From the NCBI GenBank assembly GCA_949361645.1, contig OX442423.1:4997505-5061504 (forward strand): a stretch of DNA of 64,000 bases, read 5' to 3'. A program made the translations under genes and the position numbers. Source of the stretch: Spongilla lacustris (lineage: Eukaryota; Porifera; Demospongiae; Spongillida; Spongillidae). Shown here piece by piece: positions 49,935 through 60,998 of the stretch. Every line of letters begins with the position of its first letter. The stretch's first letter is position 1. The notes under the pieces are model-generated. The model saw only the letters and a list, made by a program, of their open reading frames with translations, did not search any database and was not told where the DNA came from.

Positions 49935-50471
49935 CCCTTTGATGTGGTTGTTCTTTATTTGGTACCTTTCCCTTTATGTTTGCCGAAAAGTGATTTTTCA
50001 GTACCAGAATTCATGAAAAATTTCCTATGGTTAACATAGTTGTAATCTGCATTAAAATTCTCTATCCAACAGTGTTTGAATTACCTCTCTAGCCTGCATA
50101 GTTTGTCTGCATCAGTCAAGGGAAGTTGGTTGTTCCTTAATAGGTGGTTCCCTTGCTCTACGGTTATTACGCTCTGTGAAAACAGTCTTCAAAGAAAGGT
50201 CTCTAAAAAAATTGGGGGTGCTTCAGCACCTCAAGCACTCCGTTGTCTACGGCCTTGTGAACGTACAGTTACATAGGATACGCCTATTATAGACACTCCC
50301 GCATACTAACATGAGACACGCCAAGTTGGTGCGGCCAAAGCCGCACCAACTGCACCGTGTGCGCCGGGCCTGCAGAGGAACACGACGCTATTTCATTCAA
50401 AGGTCATCACACATCACTATGCATGCACATATATACGCATACCCAGAAGAGGCCGGCTGACCCTAAGGTCA

Positions 50472-50960
50472 GGCCGCCGTAACAATAGGAGCCGCACGGC
50501 CCGCGTACAAAGAACAATACAATGAGTCCCCAGTCCATCACACTTCCATGCAAGAGATTGTATATAATAGTTCAAAAGTTAGAAGTAGTGTTGCTCCGTT
50601 CATCGCACCCAGCAACCAGGTCAATAGGCTCAATCTTAAATGCTGAATGCTAGCTCGTCCCCATGCATCACTGATCAATGTCATTTCAGTCTTACACCTG
50701 ATGGCATGCAATATAGAGCCAGTGATCGATTGTCATCCAATATGATATAGTGGGGAATCCCATGCATTAGCATGAAGTCAGCTAGTGGACTGTCTCAGTC
50801 TGGATATCATGGATGCTATATGACGGCTGCAGGTGCATGCATGCAAAGACTACATGTAAGTTGATGTAACACGTCCGTATATGGCATGGTGAATAAATGC
50901 TAGGGCGCGCAATCATGAGCTTATAATTAAAATGCAGTATAGCACAGTAACTGTAGTTAT
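50472..50960. other. unassigned stretch before the Helitron coding remnant
   Basis: No gene is seen. It may include the lost 5' part of the Helitron (the Rep domain should lie upstream of the helicase), but I find no trace of the HUH motif. Confidence 0.35.
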
Positions 50961-50964
50961 TCAG

Positions 50965-53534
50965 TTCGGTTCATTCTCGCAAACGAAGACAAAATTGACA
51001 CAGCGGACAAGATTGACCGATACGTCTGCGCTGAAATTCCAGATCCAAGTCAAGAACCACAGTTACATGAAATCGTTGTGAGAACAATGATTCACGGTCC
51101 TTGTGGTATTCTGAATCCGAGAAGCCCTTGCATGGAAAATAACATATGCACAAAGAATTTTCCCAAGCCATTCCAACAGCAAACGATCGTAGAAGTCAAT
51201 GGATACCCCCTTTATCGTAGAAGGCCAGGAGTTGAAGCCCATGTTGGTCAGCTTACGGTTGACAATCGTTTTGTCGTCCCGTACAATAAATTCCTCACCA
51301 TGCGATACAATTGTCACATCAACACTGAAGCATGCCAATCTGTAAAAGCCATTAAGTACCACTTCAAATACATTTACAAAGGCTATGATTGCGCAAAGAT
51401 TGTATTCCAAGAAGGACACGACAACATCATCCATGATGAGATCAAGCAGTACCTTGATGCTCGATACGTGAGTGCTCCTGAAGCAATGTGGAGGCTTATG
51501 GAGAATTCCATGCATGAAAGATCGCATGCTGTTATTCGTCTCTCTATTCATTTACCTGATGAACAGTTGGTCTACTTTCAAGAAGGTGCTGAAGAAACAG
51601 CTGTATCTCGGGCTCATTATCGTCAGACCCATTTGACTGCTTGGTTCAAACTAAATCGTTTGGATGAAAACGCGCGGCAGTATCTGTACACAGAAATCCC
51701 TCACCATTATGTCTACGATCAAGGAACTACAGACTGGAAACTTAGAAAACGAGCAGGAGACAATGTAATACCAAGGATGTATTCAGTGAGTCCAAGAGAT
51801 GAAGAGCGATTTTACCTCCGAATGCTTCTCCAACATGTTCGTGGATCCACCTAATGCAAGAAGCATAAACATTCAATATGCCTCGCCAATTACGGCAGAC
51901 TTTTGCATTAATATTTAATGCACCGAAGAATCTGTTTGGTCTCTATGAACAGTTCAAGGAATTCCTAGCTGAAGATTACCAAAGGAATTTCAGTACCACA
52001 GTAGCAGAAAAGAAGGCACTGAGCTACATAGATTCCATCATGCGACTGCATGGAAGAAACTGCATGGAATTTGGAATGCCCGAACCGGGGCCTATGGACT
52101 TCAGTGACACAACTTATGACCCACTTTATGAGTCTGAAATAGCAAACCAACTCATTCCAACGCTGAATCCCCTTCAACGAACAATCTTTGATGAAATCTG
52201 CTCAGTGATTAATGACAATACAGTTGAGAGTAAATTCTTCTTCTTGGACGGTCCAGGTGGTACCGGAAAGACGTATCTGTACAACACCATAATGAGTCAT
52301 TTACGGGGCGAAAGCAGAAGAGTCTTGGCATTCGCAACAACAGGAATTGCGGCAGATCTGTTGAAAGGTGGTAGAACTGTTCACAGTGGATTTAAAATTC
52401 CACTTTCTCCTGTTCAAACGTCTGTATCCAGCATGAAAATCCCCTCTATTAACTCCAATAAGTTGCATGACGCTTACCTCATAATCATTGATGAAGCTTC
52501 AATGTTGTCGTCACATTCATTGTGAATCATAGATTAACTCCTAAAAGAAATCATGAACGATGTCAGGCCCTTTGGTGGCAAAACATTCATGCTTGGTGGT
52601 GATTTTCATCAGACATCCAACATTGTTCCACATGGCACCGCCATGGATATCCTTGAGGATTGCATTAAAAGTTCACCACTCTGGCGACATGTAAAGAAAA
52701 GGAGTCTTATCTCCAACATGAGAACTGCAGGACAAAACACGTTCAACGACTGGGTCTTTCAAGTTGGAAATGGTGACCTAAACAACGATTTCTCCAATTT
52801 AAGTCAAGATCTTATTGAGCTGCCTGCTCACATGGTTGAAAACACTGACTTAGTTGCAAGCGTTTTTGGTGATAAAATTTCCACCACCACAGCTGATGAA
52901 ATTCTTGAAGTCGCAAAAAAGGTCATTTTAACACCTAAGAACTCAAACGCTATTGAATTAAACTACAAAGGTTTGGACCTTCTTGAAAGCGACATCCGAG
53001 AGTACCGCAGCGTTGATAGTATTGTTACAGAGCACATAAATGATACAACTGACTTTCCAGTGGAATTCCTAAATGAGCTATGTCCTTCAGGAATACCACC
53101 TCATCTTTTCAGACTAAAGGTTGGGGCGTTTATCATGTTGCTAAGAAATCGTGATCCCAAGAATGGATTAATGAATGGGACAAGATTTGTGGTACGAGGT
53201 CTTCAGCAAAACTTCGTAAAGTAAAAAGGGTGAGAGAGTATTCATTCCGAGACTTAGTTTGGGGCCCATTGAGTCAAGCCTACCATTCAAGATGTGAAGG
53301 CGTCAATTTCCAGTAATTTTGGCATTTATACTCACAATCAACAAAGCTCAAGGCCAATCTTTTGAAAATGTGGGTGTTTATCTACCGGAACCAGTGTTTG
53401 GACACGGGCAATTATATGTTGCCCTAACTCGATGTAGACATCAGGAGCACGTTAAAGTCCAAATCAGACACAATCAGAACAGGGACGAATGTGGCCGAAT
53501 GATACACAGAGATGTTTTACGAAAAATGTCGTAA
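50965..53534 (+). pseudogene. decayed Helitron replicase/helicase
   Basis: The Pif1-like helicase half of a rolling-circle Helitron. Reading starts at about 50965 (LANEDKIDTADKIDRYVCAE) and continues as RTMIHGPCGILNPRSPCM and LTAWFKLNR to HVRGST (51854). About 40-50 family residues are then missing before PRQLRQTFALIF (51878). Helicase motifs follow: I GGPGGTGKT (about 52252-52278), DEAS, a TGA stop at 52523-52525, GGDFHQ, KVGAFIMLLRN, another frame change, and [10 protein letters not shown] then [10 protein letters not shown]. The Rep endonuclease domain is absent. Two frame breaks, a stop and a deletion mean no activity. Confidence 0.88.
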
Positions 53535-53600
53535 TCAAACAACTATTACTGTAGTTTAATTCGTTTTAATATTTTGTTCTGTATACAATGCAATGATCGA

Positions 53601-53632
53601 TCAGCCCATGATTTTTCACGGGTGCACTCTAG
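53601..53632 (+). other. possible Helitron 3' terminus
   Basis: A short hairpin (CCCATG and CACGGG with one mismatch, 53605-53622) is followed about 7 bases later by CTAG and a T. Helitrons end in a hairpin and CTRR, inserting before T, so this fits the end of the preceding Helitron. Confidence 0.5.
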
Positions 53633-53652
53633 TGTATAATAATATTGCTTTG

Positions 53653-55820
53653 CCGGTGTCACAGGGAACTCGGTCCTCCCCTACTTTTGGGTCCGGATCG
53701 GAGGACCGAGTTCCCTAGGGAACTCGGTCCCCCCCGGACTGAAATCCCTAGAGAACTTGGTCCCCCCGGACCGAAATCCCTAGAGAACTCGGTCCTCCGT
53801 GAGTCTTGTACCTCTAGGGAATTGAGTCCGGGGTGGGGGGACCGAAATCCCTGAACGAAAATAAACGTATGCGAAGGAAAACAGAGCATGCATTCTTCTC
53901 ACTTGTACAGTTCAACAGCACCCAAGCCAAGGGTGAAAGTAACTTATTAACAGCTAGTTTCGCCGATCGATTGTTCGCTCCAACTTACTATTTATTTAAT
54001 GCATACTAGTTCATGCATTGTCCATTGAAAAATGAGCATCTAAGTGTTCCAAATAATTCACAGTTTCCTCGTAGTTCATGTATAGCTGCATTACTTGTGT
54101 AATAGCAAAATGACAACAAAGGCAATGCATGCTCCAGGTTGTTGAGTCCCTCTTGTAATGGAGGCATACGCGTACGGAGGCTGGCTGGAGAATCATGCAC
54201 TGCTAATGATACATTTTCAAGAATTGCTATAGGCGCCTGGCCATTCACTCACACTCCTCCAATTCTGAAAACTAAAATAATTAAACTGTATTGCTGCTGC
54301 CTGAGCCATCCATGCTTGATGGGCCTCGAGCTCCACCTGACGATACAGCATGCATGTGTTACGTGAATGTGTATACATGCAACATCTATAATAAATTAAT
54401 AGTATATAAAGCATATAGTACATGTAACTTGATTATCTGAGAAATAAAAAATGATAATAATTTAATATATCATATAATCATCCACCTGTGAGAATGCATG
54501 CTCATATATACTTCAGGTAGAGCACAAGGCACCCTCATCCTCATCACAATTGTGATACCATACACAAAGGCTTGACTGAGTCACCCTATTAGCAAAATAA
54601 ATAAATAAATAGCTTTAATAACTGGAAAGGCTAGTAACTTGCCACTTCATTGCTGCTGTTACACGTATTTCTTGTGCTTCAACTGCATGTTGCAGTGGCA
54701 ATGTGACCAAAGGCAACCTCAAAAAAATTTACCTGAAGACTGAACCATGGATATTAGAGGACAAATATCCATGCATGACTGAACGGAGGTGAGAAATAGC
54801 AAATAAGGCAGTCTTTAATTTCAGCAGTGCAATTAGCAGTATAACCTATATGATCTGTTCATGTTAGACATAAATGGATGGAGAAATGCATGCATGCTGA
54901 TTTATAGTTTACACATGCAGTCCATTTGCATGCATCTAATGGTAACCCAACGCGATTCCATGCATGATCTATTTTAAATCTATTTGAAAATTACTCAGTC
55001 CTGCATCTACAATCTATATAAGAATGGAGTAAATATGCTCGAATGTGCATGAACCCGGGGACTTCTGCAAATTTATTCATATTGTGTCAATGGTGGAGTA
55101 AACAGCATACCCATACCGATTGTAAGTGATATCCTAACCGTCAGATGGCTGTTGTGGTTAAATGTATCATCTTTGTGGCTACATGTACGTAATAGCACAC
55201 GTACCACCCCTAAAACTACCTGATTTACAAATTCCAATCCTTCATCTATGACAATCGAGTATATATATTATAACGTTGCTATACACTGCATGATAGCAGT
55301 TTTGTGGTGCAACTTTGAGAAGTAGTCTGTAGCAACGATGATTTAGCAATTTCCTCGAGGTGGCGTGCAAGCATTAGAATAGGGGACCAATGATGTCCAC
55401 TCCTTGCAATTCCGGCTACATGCAAGTATACGGGCTTGATCAAGTCTATAGTGTTGGGATTTTGAAAGAATCTTTTGCATAGCATGTACGATTCACATTC
55501 AGCTAAATGTCTGTTTATACGAACAGATTATTGACAACGGCAATGAGAAGAATTAATGTGGGAAATCAGCATATAGAACTGCATACCCATGCATTGACGG
55601 AGTACATGTATAGGTACATACTTGGCCATGCATGCAGTAATCCTGCTTTCGGTACGATCTCTTCCCTGATGCCCACCACTGGAGGATGCATGGCATTCAT
55701 GGAAAGTCAGTCTCCTGTCAATGCATGTCTTCCAGAAGAGCGATCCGTTTGTTATGTACATTTCTTGAACTCGGTCCTCCGCACCTAAAAGTAGGGGGAC
55801 CGAATTCCCTGTGACACCGG
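53653..55820. mobile_element. 2.2-kb TIR element with palindromic array
   Basis: The left end CCGGTGTCACAGGGAACTCG and the right end, in complement CCGGTGTCACAGGGAATTCG, continue as inverted repeats of about 60 bp that include CCCTACTTTT. There is no transposase ORF inside. No clear target duplication; the flanks ATATTGCTTTG and CAATAT hint that the repeats reach a little further out. Non-autonomous. Confidence 0.65.
53663..53860. repeat. array of palindromic GGAACTCGGTCC units
   Basis: Six or more units of (G)GGAACTCGGTCC and its complement in alternating direction, including a perfect centre GTTCCCTAGGGAAC at 53710-53723. Spacing is 25-45 bp. It lies only at the left side of the 2.2-kb element. 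Confidence 0.8.
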
Positions 55821-56502
55821 ACAATATAGGACCCTCTATACATGTACATGTAGGTAATATAAGTCAATCGGATCGTCGTCGGATGCTTTGTACGTGCATG
55901 CAAATATCAGCATCATCACATATCTTTAAGTTTTCACTAAATCCAATATCCTGCGAAATTACACTAGGGCAAGAAAAAAAAAAAATTGTGGTTCAGAAGA
56001 TTAATACCCGTTAATACAACCCATCGTTAATTACTGATTTGTAGTTTTAAGATTAGTTCAATGACGTTTCGATGACAAAATATATAATTGATGGTATAGG
56101 GGTTTAGAATTACTCAATGAAATCTTATGGGACAATGATCCCGTTCCGAATGCTGGTAAGGGTGAATTTTCCCTCGTCCGTACAGCCATCACACTATTTG
56201 ATCCTTCTGCCCCGATAAAATAGCCCAATACCTCCTCCACGCTAAAGGTGACTTTTGACGGCATGCAGTAAAAATGCAGAATTACAGCGAGGCTGCATCC
56301 CGGCGCGTATTATTTTAGGAGTAATCTTATTCATCCCATGCTCCACCCTGCTTAAGCTTCCTTCTTATTTGTGGTGGAAGGTGGGCGGAAAACTAAAAAT
56401 AGTCCCGCAAATGAGTAAAGGTCATTTATATAAACAACGCGCCAATTGTCACCTGTCAGTTAAAACAGTACCTTGCACACCTCAAATTCGGTAGCTGACT
56501 TG

Positions 56503-57968
56503 ATGAATATCAGAGTTGCTTGCGTAGTAATTGCAGCAGCAGCGCTAAGGTTTGGACTGTGTTATGCTCAAGAGAAGGTCCACTGCCAAACGTACGTCGG
56601 AAACTATAGAGACTGCACGTGCGGGGTGCAGTACAGAGACCTGGAGAAGCGCTGCTGCAGTGAAATAGAATGCGAACTGCCTAATGCGTGGACGGAGAAC
56701 TTTACTTGCCCCTTTACCTGTCAAAATGGTGGAGTATTTGACTCTACGTACAATCACTGTTCTTGTCCAATAGGTTACAGCGGCTTGTGCTGTGAAAAAG
56801 GCAAGGGATCTATCTGTGTATGCATGCATGCAGTGCATGTTAATTGCGCGATTGAAATTTGCATAAATTCATATATACATTCATGCATATACATGATGTC
56901 TCTCTTGTTTTTATAAATTAGAAACACCATTCTGTGGCGGAATGTTGTTTCAAAATTCAGGCCGTATTATCATCCCGTCTACTCTTGCGAACGGTACCAG
57001 ATGTGTGTGGCGTATTCTGACCGACAGATACCGCAACATCGCCCTAGGAACGTTATACAGCGTCAGGACCCCTGAGTGGGGACCGAACAACTGCAACACA
57101 GAGAACACTACTATGCCATTAAAAGTGTACGATGGTAAAAACACTAGCGCCCCGCAGCTCGTCAGTTCCATGTATAACGACTTCCACACAGTTTACAGCA
57201 GTGGCCGTGTCATGTACATTGAATACGTAGCACAAAACGCAACAAACTTGCAATTCTTCATACTGTCTTACGTTACATTTTTTGAAGGTTAGTACATGCA
57301 TGCACCTCCGGCCTGCGGCACGTATACAAGTAATTAAAAGCCTGCATGGGCTGAAGAATGTTTTAATTTGCGGCAACGATAACGTGTTGTGTCTGCGTGT
57401 TGAGAATATATATTCATGTAGTCTGGTGATTGTGGGCTTATATGGGCTATAGTGCATGCGACTAATTATGCGATAGTTGTACGTAGTGTGCAAAAAGGTA
57501 TTGAAATGTCTGCAGTATGCGACATGTCTAGTGTGGTGAGTGCATGACAGACATTGTGTGGTTTTAGTGAATGAATGCCCGAATATTAATTATTACCTTT
57601 CTAAATACGCAGGTCAAAACTGCGGACCCCAAAGCAGCTACAGGCTATCCGGCACCATCACATCTCCCCAGTACCCTTTGGATTATCGACCAAATGAGGA
57701 CTGTTCGTGGAACATTTATGTGCAGCCTGGTTACGCGTTGATCATCACGATTGTGGCAATGGATGTGATGTCGTCTCCTGGCTGCCAAGAAGGAGATCGA
57801 TTGGCTTTGAGCATTCCAACTAGACAACTGGCTACATTTTGTGGAAACGGGACACTCGCACCGTATTCCGTTGAAAATGTGTCCGTTGTGACGCTCAGAT
57901 TTACCTCAGATCAGTGTGGAGAAGGAAATGGTTTTGAGTTGCGGTATAATCAATTTAAGCAGAATTAG
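56503..57968 (+). CDS. secreted EGF/CUB-domain protein
   Basis: Secreted or extracellular-matrix protein of 354 residues in three exons: 56503-56800, 56922-57287, 57568-57968, all in phase. A signal peptide (residues 1-22) is followed by a Cys-rich segment with CTCGVQYRDLEKRCC, an EGF-like module (CPFTCQNGGVFD to GYSGLCCEK, about 66-98) and two CUB domains (about 103-220 and 238-350). The second is marked by NCGPQSSYRLSGTITSPQYP, DCSWNI and GNGFELRYN. The first intron has a GC donor (AAAAAG then gcaagg). There is no TM segment. CUB proteins bind other extracellular proteins, but the partner cannot be told. The ATG is the first in frame and gives a clean signal peptide. Confidence 0.85.
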
Positions 57969-59694
57969 CACAACAACTGATACCGGCAATATTGGCGCAT
58001 GCATGCATACGTTTATTTCGTTTTGTTTTATAGCTCATGTAATACGGCATTAATTGTTGATGAACGATTATGTGTGTCAACTTCTCAGTACACAAGCATA
58101 CACATACCGATGGTATAATTAAGTGTTCATTGCCATTTTGAATCAATTATTTTATACGGCATGCAGAATTTGTTAGATCGCCGGATTTGTCGGTTATCGA
58201 TGAAAATTAAACAAATCGTTGCATAACAAATTAAAACGACTACACGCATGTAGGTTTTGAATCCATTCTGCAGTCAGGATGCACTTGGTTATCGACACTC
58301 AACCGAATTTATTTTGTGGTTCAATTAGCAACCAGCCGTTTACGCACGAATACTGTAGCTAGCTTGTGCAGAATGCATGGCTGATTAAATTAAACGCTAC
58401 ATGCTAGTAAACGGTTGTCTGCTAATTGAACCACTAATTAGTTGGACTGTCGATAACCAAGCGCTCCGAGAAGCGGATCCTTACTGTGGCTTATTAGATT
58501 CACGAAATTTATGTATATAAACGGTTGGTTGCTAATTGAACCACTGATTAGTTTTCGTCGATAACCGTGCGCCCGGATAAAGCAGATCGTGTGTCGTAAC
58601 AGAGTACGTAAGGCACAGCTGATTGTGGTACATGTACAGCGTGCAGGCACATACATGACCCACGAGTTGTGGTCTTGCGGGCAGCTGACATGCACTAGAG
58701 TTTTGTATACCTGATTCCAAAAATGCAATACAACAATGATTATTTTGATATTATGACTATAATAATATGTGAATAGCATCTATACTAACATGTACATATG
58801 CTAGTAACCAAATAAATTAACTTGTTCATAAGTAGTGTTAGAATTTACATAAATTAAAAAGCAGAAAGGGTTTCTAAAAGAAAAGTATCGTGATATGTGT
58901 GTTCTCCGGTCTCCAGACTCATGCAATTATAGTACATGTATACATGAGTACATACACCGCATTTGGCAGATGTTTTAGGTTCATTGGGCCTGGTCTGTGG
59001 TGGCGTGGTTTTGAGGCCTGGCCTGGGTGCACCACCCCTACAAAAAAAATAACGCCCTCTGGCATCACTCTAACTTCATTAGCCATCCGCGGCCGGTGTA
59101 TAGCAGAATTCAATTCAGTAAAACCACTAATTGTCAGACGAGCAGGCAAAATAACGGTTGCAATTTTTTTTTTCACATAAGGCTTGACTACCCAAATGAG
59201 TTTATATGTACTCAGTTGTGTGTACATGTATGCGAGTGTACGTGCATGCATGTGTGTGTGCGAGATAGTAACGAGAGCTAGTGACAGAATTATTAATGTG
59301 AGAGGCAGAAGGAGAAGACAGGGAACCAAGGACTAAACGTTTAACCAATATTCGTTTCAAACCCAGTTTGGAAATTGCGAGGTCGAAATCGCGTAGCTTC
59401 AATACACATGCGCACATTCAAACCTTGCAAATTAAAAACTGAGAATACTAGCAAAGTAGGAATAAGAATAAGTTAAACTGCTCTTAATGGACGAGCAAAT
59501 AACACCACGACTAGCAACGGATGACATCATGTTTTTGTTTCTTTGCCCATTGGTTCTGGGAAGACGCCATTTTACTTGTTGTTAGCGCATGATTATGATT
59601 ATAATAATCATGTATAATTCTCCCTACATTCCTTTGGTACAACTCGAAGTACTTGCATTTGGAGTCTCCAAACCCTTTATTAAGCAGGGCCCGC
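57969..59694. other. intergenic, repeats only
   Basis: No gene is recognised. Three related blocks with TAAACGGTTG, GCTAATTGAACCAC and GTCGATAACC occur at about 58286-58345 (inverted), 58403-58456 and 58518-58566. Confidence 0.5.
58286..58566. repeat. one inverted and two direct copies of a ~55-bp block
   Basis: The shared core is GCTAATTGAACCAC flanked by ACGGTTG on one side and TCGATAACC on the other. Copy 1 is in the opposite direction to copies 2 and 3, so the region can fold. Possibly the remains of MITE ends. Confidence 0.65.
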
Positions 59695-60998
59695 GGAGCC
59701 GGGGGGGCAAGGGGGGCAGTTGCCCCCTCACTTTTTTTGGCCGATAATGTTAATGTATTCATTATCGTTGATGCATACACGCGTACGCGCATGCAGGCGC
59801 GCGGCGGCTCCATCCATCTGTAGCACGACCATCGTTCAATTTGTTATTGCATGTGCAGTACTTTCGACGCTTTTTGATTGTTTGCTTAATTGACGACGGA
59901 AACTCCAAAATATATTTGCTTGTGTTTTATAGATAGCCAACCGATATACATAATTTTCGGTCTGCTACATATGCTCAATGGGCTAACCTCCTTGTAAGAA
60001 GCAGTGTACATGTAGCATAGCCAGTGCCACGCAGACTCTGCATATGAACGATATGCAGACACATTTATTAAAGTGTTCATATACAGAGGGCTGCTTTATA
60101 ACGATTGCATCATCTGCGTCGGCGTAACACTGTATTCTGTCCCGCAGTGTATATATACGGTCTTCCAACCATGCTTAAAATCCGAATGATATACGCAGAA
60201 ACTTCTACGATGAGACTAATGATAAAGTGTTTTGCCATACGTGTATGCGAGTAAATTAAGAACTGCCCGAAATAAAGATCCAGCCGGCATTTGTTATTTG
60301 CGAAGTGGAGAATTTCAATCATTCCACGAAATTTACAGTGCTTTTCAAGGCCTTGACCAATCAGTGTGAAAAGGGCCTAATTTCGGAGATTGCAGCTATA
60401 GTGAAAGACCTTTTTCAACCGCTCGTCGCCTGAAAACGTGACTTAGCTACTACGGTCTAGCTCTCATGATTCATACTGAGGGACAGAACAGCTAATATTG
60501 ACCTGTGGACGACGTTGCCTCTGAGATATTAATGTGCATTTGCATAGGCGGCCGGAGGGGGGGGGGGGGGGGGGGGGGGGGCCCAAGGGGCCTTGCCCCC
60601 CCCCCCCCCCCCCCCCCCCCCACTTCCAATCCCTAAAACTATTATCAATCACTACAATCCAAAGAGGCTACAACACGCGGAGCATAATTTAGCTTCTAGC
60701 GCTCGCTCGCATGCATTATTAACAACAACCCAGAGACAAACGGTTACGCGCGCACTAGTATCTGAAGTATCGTAAGCCACGCCCCTTTTTGGCGCCCCTC
60801 GTGTGCTTGGCCCCTCCCCTCGGTAGATGCTGGGGCCGCCTCTGATTTGGCTTACACTAATGTTTATTTGTACGCGCGTTTCTATGAATGACTTTCATAT
60901 GCAGGGAGGTGCGAAGGATTATTATATTACAACTTAATTGCTGACATATGAGAACTGAAATCTGCCCCCCCACTTTATAATACCCTCCGCGGGCCCTG
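59695..60998. mobile_element. TIR element CAGGGCCCGCGGAG, 6-bp duplication
   Basis: The left end CAGGGCCCGCGGAG and the right end CTCCGCGGGCCCTG are perfectly inverted. ATTAAG flanks both sides (59689-59694 and 60999-61004). No transposase ORF. It carries a second element (60543-60844) inside, so it is the older of the two. Confidence 0.8.
60543..60844. mobile_element. nested 302-bp MITE with G-run and C-run
   Basis: Ends CATAGGCGGCC and GGCCGCCTCTG (complement CAGAGGCGGCC) are flanked by ATTTG on both sides (60538-60542, 60845-60849). A G-run (about 60557-60580) and a C-run (about 60597-60620) face each other and can pair. The CAGAGGCGGCC end resembles hAT5-type MITEs. Confidence 0.75.

Larger units (their letters stand above)
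46953..50372. mobile_element. 3.4-kb TIR DNA transposon, 5-bp target duplication
   Basis: Ends CAGGCCCGGCGCAC(T/A)CGG and GTTGGTGCGGC are inverted at the two termini (46953-46990 and 50338-50372). CAGAG flanks both sides (46948-46952 and 50373-50377), and the sister LTR shows one CAGAG at the empty site, so the 5-bp duplication is proven from within the window. A subterminal hairpin (GTTGGTGCGGC and its complement, about 50316-50350) sits at the right end. Inside are a G-run (about 47176-47197), a dispersed repeat (47935-48024), (GGCAG)n-type DNA (48250-48550) and a transposase-like tail (49188-49934). CAG ends with a 5-bp duplication fit hAT5-type elements, which I recall but could not check. 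Confidence 0.75.
46894..50471 (-). mobile_element. LTR copy 2, split by a DNA transposon
   Basis: 46894-46952 matches the first part of LTR copy 1 and 50373-50471 matches the rest. The two halves join exactly at CAGAG when compared with the uninterrupted copy at 46674-46833. The right half differs from copy 1 by small indels near its end (CCCTAAGG versus CCCTTAAATTAAG). Confidence 0.7.

Noticed and set aside
51063..51551. 162-codon minus-strand ORF
   Set aside because: Shadow of the Helitron frame on the opposite strand.
56058..56264. 68-codon minus-strand ORF starting MPSKVTFSVEEVL
   Set aside because: Reads like protein but has no recognisable family, no partner exon and no clear donor; left uncalled.
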